Position numbers and translations under genes: made by a program
In this document: positions 17,469 to 26,826 of the stretch, in pieces
Position numbering within the stretch: the first letter of the stretch is position 1
Layout of the letters: every line of letters begins with the position of its first letter
Origin: Flavobacterium humi
GTDB taxonomy: Bacteria > Bacteroidota > Bacteroidia > Flavobacteriales > Flavobacteriaceae
Direction: 5' to 3'
DNA length: 64,000 bases
Assembly: GCF_004745595.1 (NCBI RefSeq)
Contig: NZ_SRLH01000002.1
Location: 62,001-126,000 of the forward strand
Notes under the pieces: generated by a model
The model's database searches: none
Seen by the model: only the letters and a program-made list of their open reading frames with translations
What the model was told of the DNA's origin: nothing

Positions 17469-19445
17469 ATGAAGCGATACATCCGGTTGTTACTCGTGTT
17501 TTCCCTTTTGCTTTCCTGCGGGGAAAAGAAGGACAACGTGCTGTACCATGAGCCTAAAGATGGTATTTCAGACCCTACTGTAAAATGGCTGAACGATAAA
17601 AACAACTTCCATAAGGGAAATTACAGGACTGTTTTTTATGATTTCTATACCCGGAAAATCAAGGAAAAGGATTTTAAGTCTGCGGCGGATGTGCTGCGTA
17701 TTGTGAGTGTCAAAATAGTGCATTTTTCGGCTTACGATAAGGATTTTGAAGCGCTGGTGCATTCGTTTTCTGAAAAGTATGCTGATAAGTTACCGCCGGA
17801 CCAAACTACTTTCCTGGCTTCGTACCTGGGCTGTTATGAGACGGAAGAAGGGAATTTCAAGAAGGCTATTGACTATTTCCGGAATATTACTGCTGTTGAA
17901 GCCGTAGATTACCAAAGTTGTGTGGATAAGGCATATGCTTATTTTGATATTTCTTTTTGCTATTTCAGCATCGGTGACCAAAACCTGGCTCTGGAAAACA
18001 GCTTGAAATCCTTGCATTATTTTAACAAAACGGATAATCTGATTGGCATTGGCGGGGTGTACAGCAACCTTGCTTCCATCAATATGGCCTTGAAAAATTA
18101 TAAAAAGGGCGAAGAATATTATACTAAATCGATTGCGTATTTTACCATTGCAAAAGATACGGGCAATATTTTTACGGCCTATTACAACAGGATCCAGAAT
18201 TTTGAAGAAAGCCATAACCCGCGGTTTTATGCCCTGATCGATTCGACGTACCATTTATTTAAGGAAAGTAAGTTTAAGGACAGTTCGCTCAAGATTTCCA
18301 TTAATACGTATTATACCAAAAAACTGCTGGAAGAAGGCAGGATTGCTGAAGCCAAAAAAATACTGGATGAATTAAGACCGGAAGTTACCAGCCTGAATAC
18401 CACTTATTCTACTCAAGAATACGACATTGCCCTTGCTGAATATGAAATTAAGAAAAAGGAAGGAATTGTAGATATCAATAAGATCAAAAACGCGATTCCG
18501 GCCTTGGAAGAAAACAGCAATTACCAGATATTGCAGAATTTTTATACTTTGCTCAAAGAAGAGGCACTGAGCCAAAAAAAGTACGAGCAGGCCTTTTATT
18601 ACCAGACAGAATTGCAGAAAGCGTCGGACAGTTTGGCTTCGACCGAAATAAAAAACAAGGCTTTGGAATTAAACGCCAAATACCAGGCCGAAAAGAAGGA
18701 ACAGCAGATAAAACTGCAGGAAAAAACAATCCTGAACAAAAATACAACCATTGCCTTGTTGTTTAGCACCCTGATTGGGATTTTGCTGTTTGTTTTGGCC
18801 ATTTCGCTACGACGCAAACAAAAACAGCTGCGCCTGGAAAAACAGGCCGCGCGGTTGTACACCAGGCAATTGCTGGAAAAAACCGAAGAAGAACGCAGGC
18901 GGATTGCCAGCGACCTTCACGACAGCGTAAGCCACGAATTGCTGAGTTTGAAAAATACGATGGAAGGCAAAACAGACCTGGCCAATACTAAAATTGATGC
19001 CATTATTAATGACATCCGGATCATCAGCCGCAACCTGCATCCTGTCATGTTTGATAAAATAGGCTTGAAAAACAGTGTGGAACAATTAGTGGAAAGAACA
19101 CAATCTGTGAATAGTTTTATGGTCACGGCTGATATCAACTACCATTCTTCGCTATCGGTTCCGGATGAATTGCAGGTGTACCGGATTATCCAGGAGGCAT
19201 TGTCGAATATTATCAAATATGCCGATGCCGTAGCCGCCAAAATTACCATTGCCGAAGAGAACAATACCATCCATATTGAAATAAAAGACAACGGGAAAGG
19301 GTTTAATGTAACCGAAACGCTGGCCGGCATGAACGCTTTTGGGCTCCATAACATTATTGAACGTACCAGGGCTATTGGCGGCGAGGCAAAAATCACTTCC
19401 GACAAAAACGGGACAATTGTTAGAATCGAAATAAAAAAATCCTAA
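17469..19445 (+). CDS. TPR-containing sensor histidine kinase (HisKA_3, NarL-partner type)
   Basis: 658 residues. The N-terminus has a hydrophobic segment ending LLLSC, a likely lipoprotein signal, followed by a region of tetratricopeptide-like helical repeats (about 60-400; for example DISFCYFSIGDQNLALENSLKSL), a membrane segment (about 427-448), and a cytoplasmic kinase. The phosphorylation site is His484 in the ASDLHDSVSHEL box; the HATPase N-box (EALSNIIKYAD) and G-box (DNGKGFNV) follow. I start at the ATG at 17469, not the upstream frame at 17352, because the extra 39 codons overlap the repeat block and would bury the signal peptide. The stop overlaps the start of the response regulator gene. 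The signal sensed is unknown. Confidence 0.88.
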   Translation: MKRYIRLLLVFSLLLSCGEKKDNVLYHEPKDGISDPTVKWLNDKNNFHKGNYRTVFYDFYTRKIKEKDFKSAADVLRIVSVKIVHFSAYDKDFEALVHSFSEKYADKLPPDQTTFLASYLGCYETEEGNFKKAIDYFRNITAVEAVDYQSCVDKAYAYFDISFCYFSIGDQNLALENSLKSLHYFNKTDNLIGIGGVYSNLASINMALKNYKKGEEYYTKSIAYFTIAKDTGNIFTAYYNRIQNFEESHNPRFYALIDSTYHLFKESKFKDSSLKISINTYYTKKLLEEGRIAEAKKILDELRPEVTSLNTTYSTQEYDIALAEYEIKKKEGIVDINKIKNAIPALEENSNYQILQNFYTLLKEEALSQKKYEQAFYYQTELQKASDSLASTEIKNKALELNAKYQAEKKEQQIKLQEKTILNKNTTIALLFSTLIGILLFVLAISLRRKQKQLRLEKQAARLYTRQLLEKTEEERRRIASDLHDSVSHELLSLKNTMEGKTDLANTKIDAIINDIRIISRNLHPVMFDKIGLKNSVEQLVERTQSVNSFMVTADINYHSSLSVPDELQVYRIIQEALSNIIKYADAVAAKITIAEENNTIHIEIKDNGKGFNVTETLAGMNAFGLHNIIERTRAIGGEAKITSDKNGTIVRIEIKKS

Positions 19446-20065
19446 TGAAAATATTAATTGCAGACGACCATCCCTTTACATTGCAAGGCACAAAAAGTTT
19501 TGTCGAATCTTACGGTTACAAAGTAGTGGATGCCTGTTCCAACGGGGTTTCCGCTTTAAACTTAATCTCGCTGCACCATCCTGATATCGCGATTTTGGAC
19601 GTTAATATGCCCGGAATGGACGGTTTGGATGTGGCCAAAAAAGTGTACGAGAACAAACTAAAGACAAAAATCATCCTGCTGACCATGCACAAGGAAATGA
19701 CTTTGTACAAAAAAGCCAATGAATATGGTATTTACGGCTATATATTAAAAGAGCACGCCCATACCGAATTGGAAAAATGCCTCTCCGAAATTAAAAAAGG
19801 CAACCGCTATGTAAGCGAAAACCTGGAAGATGATTTGATTGTAGATGCGCTTCCGGCGGACGATGAGTTGTCAAAACTAACGCTTTCCGAAAGAAAAATA
19901 GTCGAACTGATTGCCCAGCAAAAAACAAGCAAGCAAATTGCCGATATGCTTTTTTTATCGGAACGTACCGTAGAAGGGCACCGGAGCAATATCATCACAA
20001 AGCTCGATTTGCCAAAAGAGAAGAATATTTTACTCATCTGGGCGATGAAAAATGTGAAACAATAG
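19445..20065 (+). CDS. NarL/LuxR-family response regulator
   Basis: 206 residues: receiver domain with the acidic pair in ADDHP near the start and phospho-acceptor Asp52 in AILDVNMPGMDG, then a C-terminal LuxR-type helix-turn-helix (about 140-200: LTLSERKIVELIAQQKTSKQIADMLFLSERTVEGHRSNI). The ATG overlaps the kinase stop codon by one base, so translation is probably coupled and the two form a cognate pair. Targets are unknown; the following secreted-protein gene has its own promoter and is one candidate. Confidence 0.92.
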   Translation: MKILIADDHPFTLQGTKSFVESYGYKVVDACSNGVSALNLISLHHPDIAILDVNMPGMDGLDVAKKVYENKLKTKIILLTMHKEMTLYKKANEYGIYGYILKEHAHTELEKCLSEIKKGNRYVSENLEDDLIVDALPADDELSKLTLSERKIVELIAQQKTSKQIADMLFLSERTVEGHRSNIITKLDLPKEKNILLIWAMKNVKQ

Positions 20066-20135
20066 AAACCAAACCCCAACTCAATTTAAAAATTCCTGCT
20101 TTAACGGCTTATTTCCTTAGCTCATTGCTTTCTGG

Positions 20136-20166
20136 TTGATACTGGCATCCGATACTGATAGTTTTG
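20136..20166 (+). promoter_or_regulatory. Candidate promoter for the gene at 20207
   Basis: TTG (20136-20138), 20 bases, TAGTTTTG (20159-20166), an exact TAnnTTTG match. Confidence 0.5.
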
Positions 20167-20206
20167 TCCTATCAAATCGAATGTATCACTATAAAACAAC
20201 TAAACA

Positions 20207-20956
20207 ATGAACCGAGAACTTGTATTTTTAAGAACATTTGCAGCAACAACGGCTTTAGGGGCTATTATGCTTACCACATCCGCATTTCAAAAATCGGGCA
20301 ATGCGAAATTTGGGGAAATCGATGTGGAAAGAATCAATATTGTGGAAAAAGACGGGACTGTCAAAATGATCCTCACCAATGTAGATAAATTCCCGAACAG
20401 CGGCGAAAAAGTGAATAACCGCCTTGTAACCGAAAACCGGAAAAAACGCTCCGGGATGTTATTTTTTAATGAAGAAGGTATCGAATGCGGAGGATTCATC
20501 TACGACGGGCAAAAAAATGCAAACGGGCACAGCTCCGGATTATCCCTTACCTATGATCAATATGACGGCGACCAGGTCATGCAGCTTCTGAACCAGGATT
20601 ACAAAGAAGGAAACAAAAGAACGGTAGCGAGCAGCCTTGTTTTTAACGACAGGCCTACGGAGGAATCGCAGGAAAAATCAATGAAAATTATGAAAGAACT
20701 GGAAATCCTTGGCCAAACCGATCCTCAGGCAACGAAGAAAAAATACAAGGAATATGCCGCGCAAGGGCTCATAGGTAGCACTACCCGCGTCATGCTCGGA
20801 AAAACCAAAAGCCAAAACAACGGTTTGTTCTTATTTGATGACAAAGGAATGCCAAAGGCCATGTTCTATGTAGACAAGGACAATAAGGCAAAACTGGATT
20901 TTTATGATGATAACGGAAACGTAATCGCTTCTTTCCCGGAAACCAAAACAAAATAA
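20207..20956 (+). CDS. Exported protein of unknown function
   Basis: 249 residues. A hydrophobic N-terminal segment (about 8-27, ending TTSAFQ) suggests export. The body begins with KFGEIDVERINIVEKDGTVKMILTN and has glycine/asparagine-containing beta-rich segments that recur in reduced form at the C-terminus (FLFDDKGMPKAMFYVDKDNKAKLDFYDDNGNVIASFP), suggesting two related beta units that flank a helical region (about 145-190). I do not recognise a named family. It lies between two two-component systems, has a promoter-like sequence, and is followed by a terminator, so it is probably a single-gene transcript. Confidence 0.8.
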   Translation: MNRELVFLRTFAATTALGAIMLTTSAFQKSGNAKFGEIDVERINIVEKDGTVKMILTNVDKFPNSGEKVNNRLVTENRKKRSGMLFFNEEGIECGGFIYDGQKNANGHSSGLSLTYDQYDGDQVMQLLNQDYKEGNKRTVASSLVFNDRPTEESQEKSMKIMKELEILGQTDPQATKKKYKEYAAQGLIGSTTRVMLGKTKSQNNGLFLFDDKGMPKAMFYVDKDNKAKLDFYDDNGNVIASFPETKTK

Positions 20957-20970
20957 TTTTACCCTATCTT

Positions 20971-21001
20971 AGCCCTATATAACCGTATAGGGCTATTTTT
21001 A
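20971..21001 (+). terminator. Terminator after the exported protein gene
   Basis: Stem AGCCCTATA (20971-20979) / TATAGGGCT (20986-20994), 6-base loop, followed by ATTTTTA. Confidence 0.8.
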
Positions 21002-21019
21002 CAAAAGTTGATACAAAAC

Positions 21020-22039
21020 ATGCTTGAGAAGATAAAGCAAAACCGGTACTTTTTACTGTTCATATTCCTGTTCGGTTATGCACAATCGGTACAGATCCGT
21101 TTTCTGGTGCGGGGAAGGTTCAGCTGGTACCTGTTTACGCCCGAAGCCGCCGTTCTTTATTTCATCAGTGCCTGTATCCTGTTTGCACTCATGCGGTTTT
21201 TGATGCAGCGCTGGCAGAAATCAGAAACATTCGATTATAGGGAAACACTCAAGGTTTTCAGCACTTCTTTGCTTTTGTACCTTATCATACTCAATATGTT
21301 GTCGTTGCTGATTGCCTTGGCTTTTGATACTGTCGAAAGGAATTTCAACCTCAATACCCTTCTTAACGATTCCATCGGGAACTTGCTGAACGCTTTTATT
21401 TACGGGAGTTTTTTCCTGGCGTATTATTATTATTCGAAAAACCAGAAAAACCAAAAACAGCTTTTCCTTAGCAATGAAGCGCTTTCCGAGAGCAAAATCA
21501 ACCAGCTCAAATCACAACTCAGCCCGCATTTCTTATTCAACAACCTGAATGTCCTGGACCAGCTCATTGAAGAAGACAAGCACAAAGCATCGGATTTCTT
21601 ATATGAATTTTCCGAAATTTACCGTTACGTTTTGCAGGCAACAGACAAAAAATTGGTTTCGGTAGAAGACGAACTTTCCTTCGCTAAGAGTTATTTTAGG
21701 CTGATGCAGCACAAATACGGACAGTCTTATCAATTGAAAATCATCCAAAAAGAGAAAAACAGCGGTTATATCGTACCGCTTACGTTGCAATTGCTTTTGG
21801 AAAATGCCATCCAGCACAATCTGGGAACCGAAAGCAATCCAGTCCTGATTACCATAGAAATACAGGGCCAACTCAAAGTTTCCAACAACATCATCGAAAA
21901 AAGAACTGTAAAAATGCCTTCGGGGAAAGCACTTGTAAACCTGAAAGAGCAATACCGCCTGCTATCCAGCCAGGAAATCGCAATCGATCATTCCAAAAGC
22001 CGGTTTGCCGTAACTTTACCCATAATCCAGAACCCATGA
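21020..22039 (+). CDS. LytS-type sensor histidine kinase
   Basis: Inner-membrane kinase of the His_kinase (PF06580-like) group. Starting from the ATG at 21020 (an in-frame TTG lies at 21008) it has 339 residues: four hydrophobic segments in the first 135 residues, then the kinase with the phospho-acceptor His170 in SQLSPHFLFNNLNVL and the ATP-binding N-box LLLENAIQHN. It has no recognisable periplasmic sensor domain, so any signal is probably sensed in or near the membrane. The stop overlaps the ATG of the LytTR regulator by four bases. Confidence 0.9.
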   Translation: MLEKIKQNRYFLLFIFLFGYAQSVQIRFLVRGRFSWYLFTPEAAVLYFISACILFALMRFLMQRWQKSETFDYRETLKVFSTSLLLYLIILNMLSLLIALAFDTVERNFNLNTLLNDSIGNLLNAFIYGSFFLAYYYYSKNQKNQKQLFLSNEALSESKINQLKSQLSPHFLFNNLNVLDQLIEEDKHKASDFLYEFSEIYRYVLQATDKKLVSVEDELSFAKSYFRLMQHKYGQSYQLKIIQKEKNSGYIVPLTLQLLLENAIQHNLGTESNPVLITIEIQGQLKVSNNIIEKRTVKMPSGKALVNLKEQYRLLSSQEIAIDHSKSRFAVTLPIIQNP

Positions 22040-22806
22040 TAAAAGTCGTTATCATAGAAGACGAAATCCCGGCCAGGAAAAAACTCAAACGGTTCCTGGA
22101 AGGCATCAACGAACCTGTTACCGTAATAGCCGAAATCGGTATTGTAACCGAAGCCATCGCTTTCCTGAAAACCAATCCTTCCATAGACCTGATCCTTTCC
22201 GACATTGAGCTTCAGGACGGAAACGCTTTTGAAATATATAATGAAGTGACAGTTTCCTGCCCTATTATTTTCACCACGGCCTATAATCAGTTTTTAATGG
22301 ATGCTTTTGAAGGCAATGGGATCGAATATCTTTTAAAACCCTTTTCGTTTGAACGGTTCCAAAAAGCCTGGGACAAATTCCTTTGGTTGCGCAAATCCAA
22401 TACTACAGATACCGATTTGTACGCCAAACTGAGCCAGATCATCACAGGAGCAACATCTGAAAAAACGGTTAAGAAACGATTTTCCGTGCCTTCCAACCAA
22501 GGAACTTATTTTATAGAAACCGGCGATATTTTGTTTTTTGCTGCCGAAGAAGGGGTTATTTTCGCTGTTGACAAGCATTCCAAAAAACATTTGCTCACAC
22601 AATCCACCCTCAAGGAGATTGAAGAAGTATTGGATAAATCTGATTTTTTCAGGATAAACCGAAGCGAATTGGCCAACAAAAAGCATATCGAACGAATGGA
22701 CCGCTATACGAAAAACACCATCGCCATAAAGCTTCGGGGCTACGAAAAATACTTGGTCACCAGCCAAAGCAATACCAGCCTTTTCCGGGAATGGATTGAG
22801 GAATAA
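22036..22806 (+). CDS. LytTR-family response regulator
   Basis: 256 residues: receiver domain (EDEIPARKKLK at the start, phospho-acceptor Asp56 in DLILSDIELQDG, Lys in LLKPF) and C-terminal LytTR DNA-binding domain (about 155-255: GDILFFAAEEGVIFAVDKHSKKHL, FFRINRSELANKKHIERM). Cognate to the preceding LytS kinase, with ATGA overlap. Target genes are not evident from the window. Confidence 0.92.
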   Translation: MIKVVIIEDEIPARKKLKRFLEGINEPVTVIAEIGIVTEAIAFLKTNPSIDLILSDIELQDGNAFEIYNEVTVSCPIIFTTAYNQFLMDAFEGNGIEYLLKPFSFERFQKAWDKFLWLRKSNTTDTDLYAKLSQIITGATSEKTVKKRFSVPSNQGTYFIETGDILFFAAEEGVIFAVDKHSKKHLLTQSTLKEIEEVLDKSDFFRINRSELANKKHIERMDRYTKNTIAIKLRGYEKYLVTSQSNTSLFREWIEE

Positions 22807-22838
22807 TAAAAAAGCACCCGTAAAATGGGTGCTTTCTA
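22805..22838. terminator. Terminator between lytTR and asnB
   Basis: Stem AAAGCACCC (22811-22819) / GGGTGCTTT (22827-22835); the T run is best on the minus strand, so it mainly serves asnB. Confidence 0.85.
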
Positions 22839-22854
22839 AAGAATACTCAAACGG

Positions 22855-24471
22855 TTATACAGCTATTCCGGCCTTGGCAATTTCAGTATCCGCTTTTACG
22901 TGGGCTGCGTTGGCCCTTCCGCTCGGGTCTGTATTTTCCTGCCATTTGGGTATCCATTTGCGCACTGTTTCGGCAGCGCTGACTTGTGGGTAATATTTAT
23001 GGAAGATCGTTCTGTAATAATACGCTTCTTTCGTTATTGGTGTGTTGTATGGAAATAAGGCAGCGGCCGCTTCCAATTGCTCATCCGTGACCTGGGACGC
23101 ACAGTATTCGATTAATGTGTCGATCCAGCTGTATCCTACTCCATCCGAAAACTGCTCTTTCTGGCGCCACAGCACATCGTCTGGCAAATAAGGCTGTTCA
23201 GGAGTATCGAAGGCTTTTCGTAAAATATATTTTTCTTTGCCATCATAGGTTTTGGGCAGTTTTTCTTCTGCTTTGATCTTTACGGCAACTTCTAAAAAAG
23301 CTTTGTCCAGGAACGGCACTCTGGCTTCCAGTCCGTGGGCCATGGTCGATTTGTCGGCACGGAGCAAATCGGCGGTGAATAATTTCTGGATACGCTCGAT
23401 GGTTTCTTTTTGGAATTCTTCAACCGAAGGAGCATTTCTAAAATACAAATAGCCACCAAATATTTCATCGGCCCCTTCGCCGGACAATACTACTTTAATC
23501 CCCATATCGGTTATGGCTTTCGACAGGAAATACATAGGCGTACTGGCCCTGACCGAAGTCACGTCATAGGTTTCCAAATGCCAGATGAGTTTGTCCAGGA
23601 TTTCAATGCCCTGCTGAATGGTAAAATGGATTTCATGATGTTCAGTTCCTAAAAATTCCGCTACTTTACGGGCGGCTTTGGCATCCGGAGCCTCAGCATC
23701 AAGGCCAATCGAGAAGGAATGCAGGGTTTTGCCTTTTTCTTTGAGCAACCTGGCTGCAATGGAAGATGTTAATGACGAATCCAATCCACCGGAAAGCAAG
23801 ACACCAATAGGCACATCGCTCATTAATCGCTTGCGTGTGGCTTCGGTTAAAGTTTCCCGCAACAATGCCAAATCCAGTTCCTGATCGGCTTTCCTGTAAT
23901 CTTCATATTCCGGTTTATAGTATTTTACAAAACCGGTTTGGGACGTATAATAATGCCCTGGCGGAAAAGTGGAAAATGTTTTGCATTGGTCTGCTATAGG
24001 TTTCATTTCCGAAGCGAAATAAATGCGGCCACGCTCGTCAATGCCATAATACAACGGTTTTACGCCAAGCGGATCGCGGCCGGCTATAAAATCATTACCG
24101 TCGACTACAACAAAAGCGAAATCCCCGTCCAGTTTATCCAGGAAATCATACCCGAATTCTTCGTAAAGATGCACGATCACTTCTGAATCCGAATGCGTCC
24201 TGAAGGTGTGGTGTTTCAAAATCCCGTCCCGTAATTCCTGATGGTTGTAAATTTCCCCGTTATGGACCATATAAGCTGTGGAAGTGCCGCGGATAGGCTG
24301 CCGACCGGAATGCAGGTCGATGATGGACAAACGCTCATGGCTTAAGATATGCCCGTTTTCGGTGATATGCAGATCACTTTCATCCGGTCCGCGGTGGGAC
24401 ATTCTTTTAGACATTTTTTTTACTGATTCGACATCTTTTCCTTTTCCGATAATGGCTATTATTCCGCACAT
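22855..24471 (-). CDS. asnB: Asparagine synthetase B (glutamine-hydrolysing)
   Basis: ATP-dependent amidation of aspartate with glutamine as nitrogen donor. The 538-residue product begins MCGIIAIIG, giving the class II glutaminase nucleophile Cys2 after Met removal; the glutaminase domain also has HRGPDES and NGEIYNH. The synthetase domain has the PP-loop SGGLDSS at 227-233 and the GEGADEIFGGY segment. Length matches the E. coli AsnB family (about 550). The 242-base region upstream is very AT-rich and I see no clear promoter pair in it. Confidence 0.95.
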   Translation of the reverse strand: MCGIIAIIGKGKDVESVKKMSKRMSHRGPDESDLHITENGHILSHERLSIIDLHSGRQPIRGTSTAYMVHNGEIYNHQELRDGILKHHTFRTHSDSEVIVHLYEEFGYDFLDKLDGDFAFVVVDGNDFIAGRDPLGVKPLYYGIDERGRIYFASEMKPIADQCKTFSTFPPGHYYTSQTGFVKYYKPEYEDYRKADQELDLALLRETLTEATRKRLMSDVPIGVLLSGGLDSSLTSSIAARLLKEKGKTLHSFSIGLDAEAPDAKAARKVAEFLGTEHHEIHFTIQQGIEILDKLIWHLETYDVTSVRASTPMYFLSKAITDMGIKVVLSGEGADEIFGGYLYFRNAPSVEEFQKETIERIQKLFTADLLRADKSTMAHGLEARVPFLDKAFLEVAVKIKAEEKLPKTYDGKEKYILRKAFDTPEQPYLPDDVLWRQKEQFSDGVGYSWIDTLIEYCASQVTDEQLEAAAALFPYNTPITKEAYYYRTIFHKYYPQVSAAETVRKWIPKWQENTDPSGRANAAHVKADTEIAKAGIAV

Positions 24472-24713
24472 ACTAATTCTGTTTTTTTGGTTATAAGTTA
24501 TTTTTGATATATAACTGAAACAAAATTGCGCAATACGATTTATTATTGAAACTAAAAATAAATATTTAATTATAAATTTTAATTCAAAAATGAAATATTA
24601 TTTAAATATGAAAGCAAAAGAAGCTTAAAACCTTGTCGGAAGTTTAAATTTGTAATCTAAATCTTTCAAAAAAGTTAAAGAGGTACAATATTTTGAAAGC
24701 CATTTCCAAACCT

Positions 24714-26342
24714 TTACTTCACCTGCTTTCCTTTTACAAAGGTATTGACAGGTTTCACATACGGAATGCCGTCAATATCCATAGTCATGATATCGGCGTC
24801 AAAAATGGTAAAATCAGCCCATTTCCCAGCTTCGAGGCTTCCTTTTTCGTTTTCTTCAAAATCGGAATAAGCGGCCCAGATTGTCATGCCTTTGAGGGTT
24901 TCTTCCCGGGTTAGGCTGTTTTCCATCTGGAAACCTCCTTCAGGGTAATTTTTAAGGTCCTTACGGGCCACTGCGGCATAGAAAGTATACATCGGATTGA
25001 TTTCTTCAATGGGGAAATCGGTACCAAGTGCGACCAAACCGGCTTTATCGAGCATTTTTTTATACGCATACGAGGTTTTGAGGCGTTTTTTACCCAAACG
25101 TTCTTCCGCCCAATACATATCGGAAGTGGCATGCGTAGGCTGCACCGAAGGAATGATGCCTAATTTGAAATAATCGAAGTCTTCTTCGCGCATGACCTGG
25201 GCATGTTCGATTTTCCAGCGCCTGTCGGGCTTTCCGGCCAAAACTTCTTTGTAAATCTTCAGCAGGATAGTATTGGTCGAATCCCCGATAGCATGGGTAT
25301 TCATCTGGAAATCGGAATCGGCAATTTGCCTGGCGATTTGTTTTATTTCGGAAACAGGCGAAAGCAATGCCCCAAAATGGTTGTGCTTATCCGAATATTC
25401 TGCATGCAGGCAGGCGCCGCGGGAACCTAAGGCGCCATCTCCAATAAATTTAAAGGAACGGACGTTCAGTTTATCGGTTTTATAAATTCCGAGTTGCGTG
25501 TAATAATCAACGTTCGCTTTAGTAGCCAGGACCATCGCGTAGATATTGATATCCAGGACTTTTTCTTCCTGCAGGCTATCAATAAGGTCAATCGTTTCTT
25601 TTTCCAGCCCTGCTTCATTGATGGTTGTCAGCCCGTATTGGAACGCCTCTTTTTGAGCTTCTTTTAGAGCTTGTATTTGTAAGGTCTTTTTAGGCTTTGG
25701 AATGATATTATACACCAGTTCCATCGGATTATCCACCAAAATCCCGGTCAGTTGCCCGTCTTTGATCTCGATTTGCCCGCCTTCGGCTTTGGTTTTAACT
25801 GTAATTCCAGCCAATTCCAGCGCTTTGCTATTTGCCAGCATGGCGTGGCCGTCAATACGTGTTAATGCCACTGGTGTGTTTGGGAAATAACGATCCAGCA
25901 ATTCTTTGGTAGGGAATTCCTTGACTTTCCAGTCGTTTTGGTCCCAGCCCCTTCCTTGTATGAAATCGAGGTTTTTCTCCTTTTGAAAAGCAATGACCTT
26001 ATCCACAACTTCCTGAAAACTCAATGTGCCACGTAAATTAACCCGTTGGAGGCTCATCCCAAAATTATAGAAATGCGCATGAGCGTCGTAAAAACCGGGA
26101 TAAATGAATTTTTCGGTAGCGCTGATGTTGTTTTTGGAACTGTATTTTTTATTGATTTCGGCCGAAGTGCCAATGGCCAGGATTTTCCCGTCTTTGACTG
26201 CAAAGGCTTCTGCTGTTTCGAAATTTTTATTGACCGTGTAAATCGTGGCATTGGAAACAATCAGGTCTGCGGGAATCTTTTTTTGGGCCTGGGCCGTGAT
26301 GGAAAAAACGAAAGCGGAAAGAAAAAGGTATTTGAGCTGCAT
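24714..26342 (-). CDS. Exported amidohydrolase, YtcJ-like (Amidohydro_3)
   Basis: 542 residues with a Sec-type signal peptide (hydrophobic to about residue 19, TAQAQ cleavage region). Amidohydrolase-superfamily metal motif YDAHAHF, the YtcJ-like DGHAMLANSKALELAGI segment, and late elements IGDSTN and GTDFPIEEINP. The substrate is unknown; relatives hydrolyse amides or cyclic C-N bonds. It is the last gene of a minus-strand group TPR - barrel - GreA/B-like - amidohydrolase, 29 bases after its predecessor, and may simply be carried on that transcript. Confidence 0.85.
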   Translation of the reverse strand: MQLKYLFLSAFVFSITAQAQKKIPADLIVSNATIYTVNKNFETAEAFAVKDGKILAIGTSAEINKKYSSKNNISATEKFIYPGFYDAHAHFYNFGMSLQRVNLRGTLSFQEVVDKVIAFQKEKNLDFIQGRGWDQNDWKVKEFPTKELLDRYFPNTPVALTRIDGHAMLANSKALELAGITVKTKAEGGQIEIKDGQLTGILVDNPMELVYNIIPKPKKTLQIQALKEAQKEAFQYGLTTINEAGLEKETIDLIDSLQEEKVLDINIYAMVLATKANVDYYTQLGIYKTDKLNVRSFKFIGDGALGSRGACLHAEYSDKHNHFGALLSPVSEIKQIARQIADSDFQMNTHAIGDSTNTILLKIYKEVLAGKPDRRWKIEHAQVMREEDFDYFKLGIIPSVQPTHATSDMYWAEERLGKKRLKTSYAYKKMLDKAGLVALGTDFPIEEINPMYTFYAAVARKDLKNYPEGGFQMENSLTREETLKGMTIWAAYSDFEENEKGSLEAGKWADFTIFDADIMTMDIDGIPYVKPVNTFVKGKQVK

Positions 26343-26371
26343 CTGGTGTATTTTAGGCTAAAAATAAGATT

Positions 26372-26821
26372 TTATTCAATGGTTTCAATCGTGAATTTTG
26401 AATTATTCACTTCAAAGGAAAACCCGGCCCGGTTTCCCATTAACTGGCTTCCGAGCGGGGATTGTGGTGAAATGGCAAAAATATTCTGGTTTTCGACCGT
26501 TATTTTAGGCAAGGCTGTAGAGAGGTAAACAGTCAGCGTATTGGTTTTTACCAAACTTCCCAAAGCTACTTTTGAAAAAACCTGGGCGGCATCTATTTTG
26601 TCCAAAATCTCCCTTTGCGCCAAAGATTCCTGTAATTTCCTTGTTATTTTTTCCTGTTCGATATGCATCATGGACAAAGCCGTTTCGTGCTTGTCGCCAG
26701 CAGAGCCTTTGGCATCGTTTTTCGAATCTTCGGTAAGCCCGGAAATCATATCCTGGAAAACATCTATTTTGTCCTGGACCAGTTGAAGGTATTGCTGGTG
26801 GATTTTCTGCTTGAATGTCAT
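26372..26821 (-). CDS. GreA/GreB-like protein
   Basis: 149 residues. The N-terminal half is predicted helical (coiled-coil-like, about 1-85), and the C-terminal segment ISPQSPLGSQLMGNRAGFSFEV matches the GreA/GreB C-terminal FKBP-like domain (SPIG-x-ALLGKxxGD pattern). Gre factors stimulate transcript cleavage by RNA polymerase, using an acidic pair at the coiled-coil tip; I cannot place that pair confidently, so it may be a Gre-like protein with another role at the secondary channel. It starts 5 bases after the outer-membrane gene ends. Confidence 0.7.
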   Translation of the reverse strand: MTFKQKIHQQYLQLVQDKIDVFQDMISGLTEDSKNDAKGSAGDKHETALSMMHIEQEKITRKLQESLAQREILDKIDAAQVFSKVALGSLVKTNTLTVYLSTALPKITVENQNIFAISPQSPLGSQLMGNRAGFSFEVNNSKFTIETIE

Positions 26822-26826
26822 TCTTT

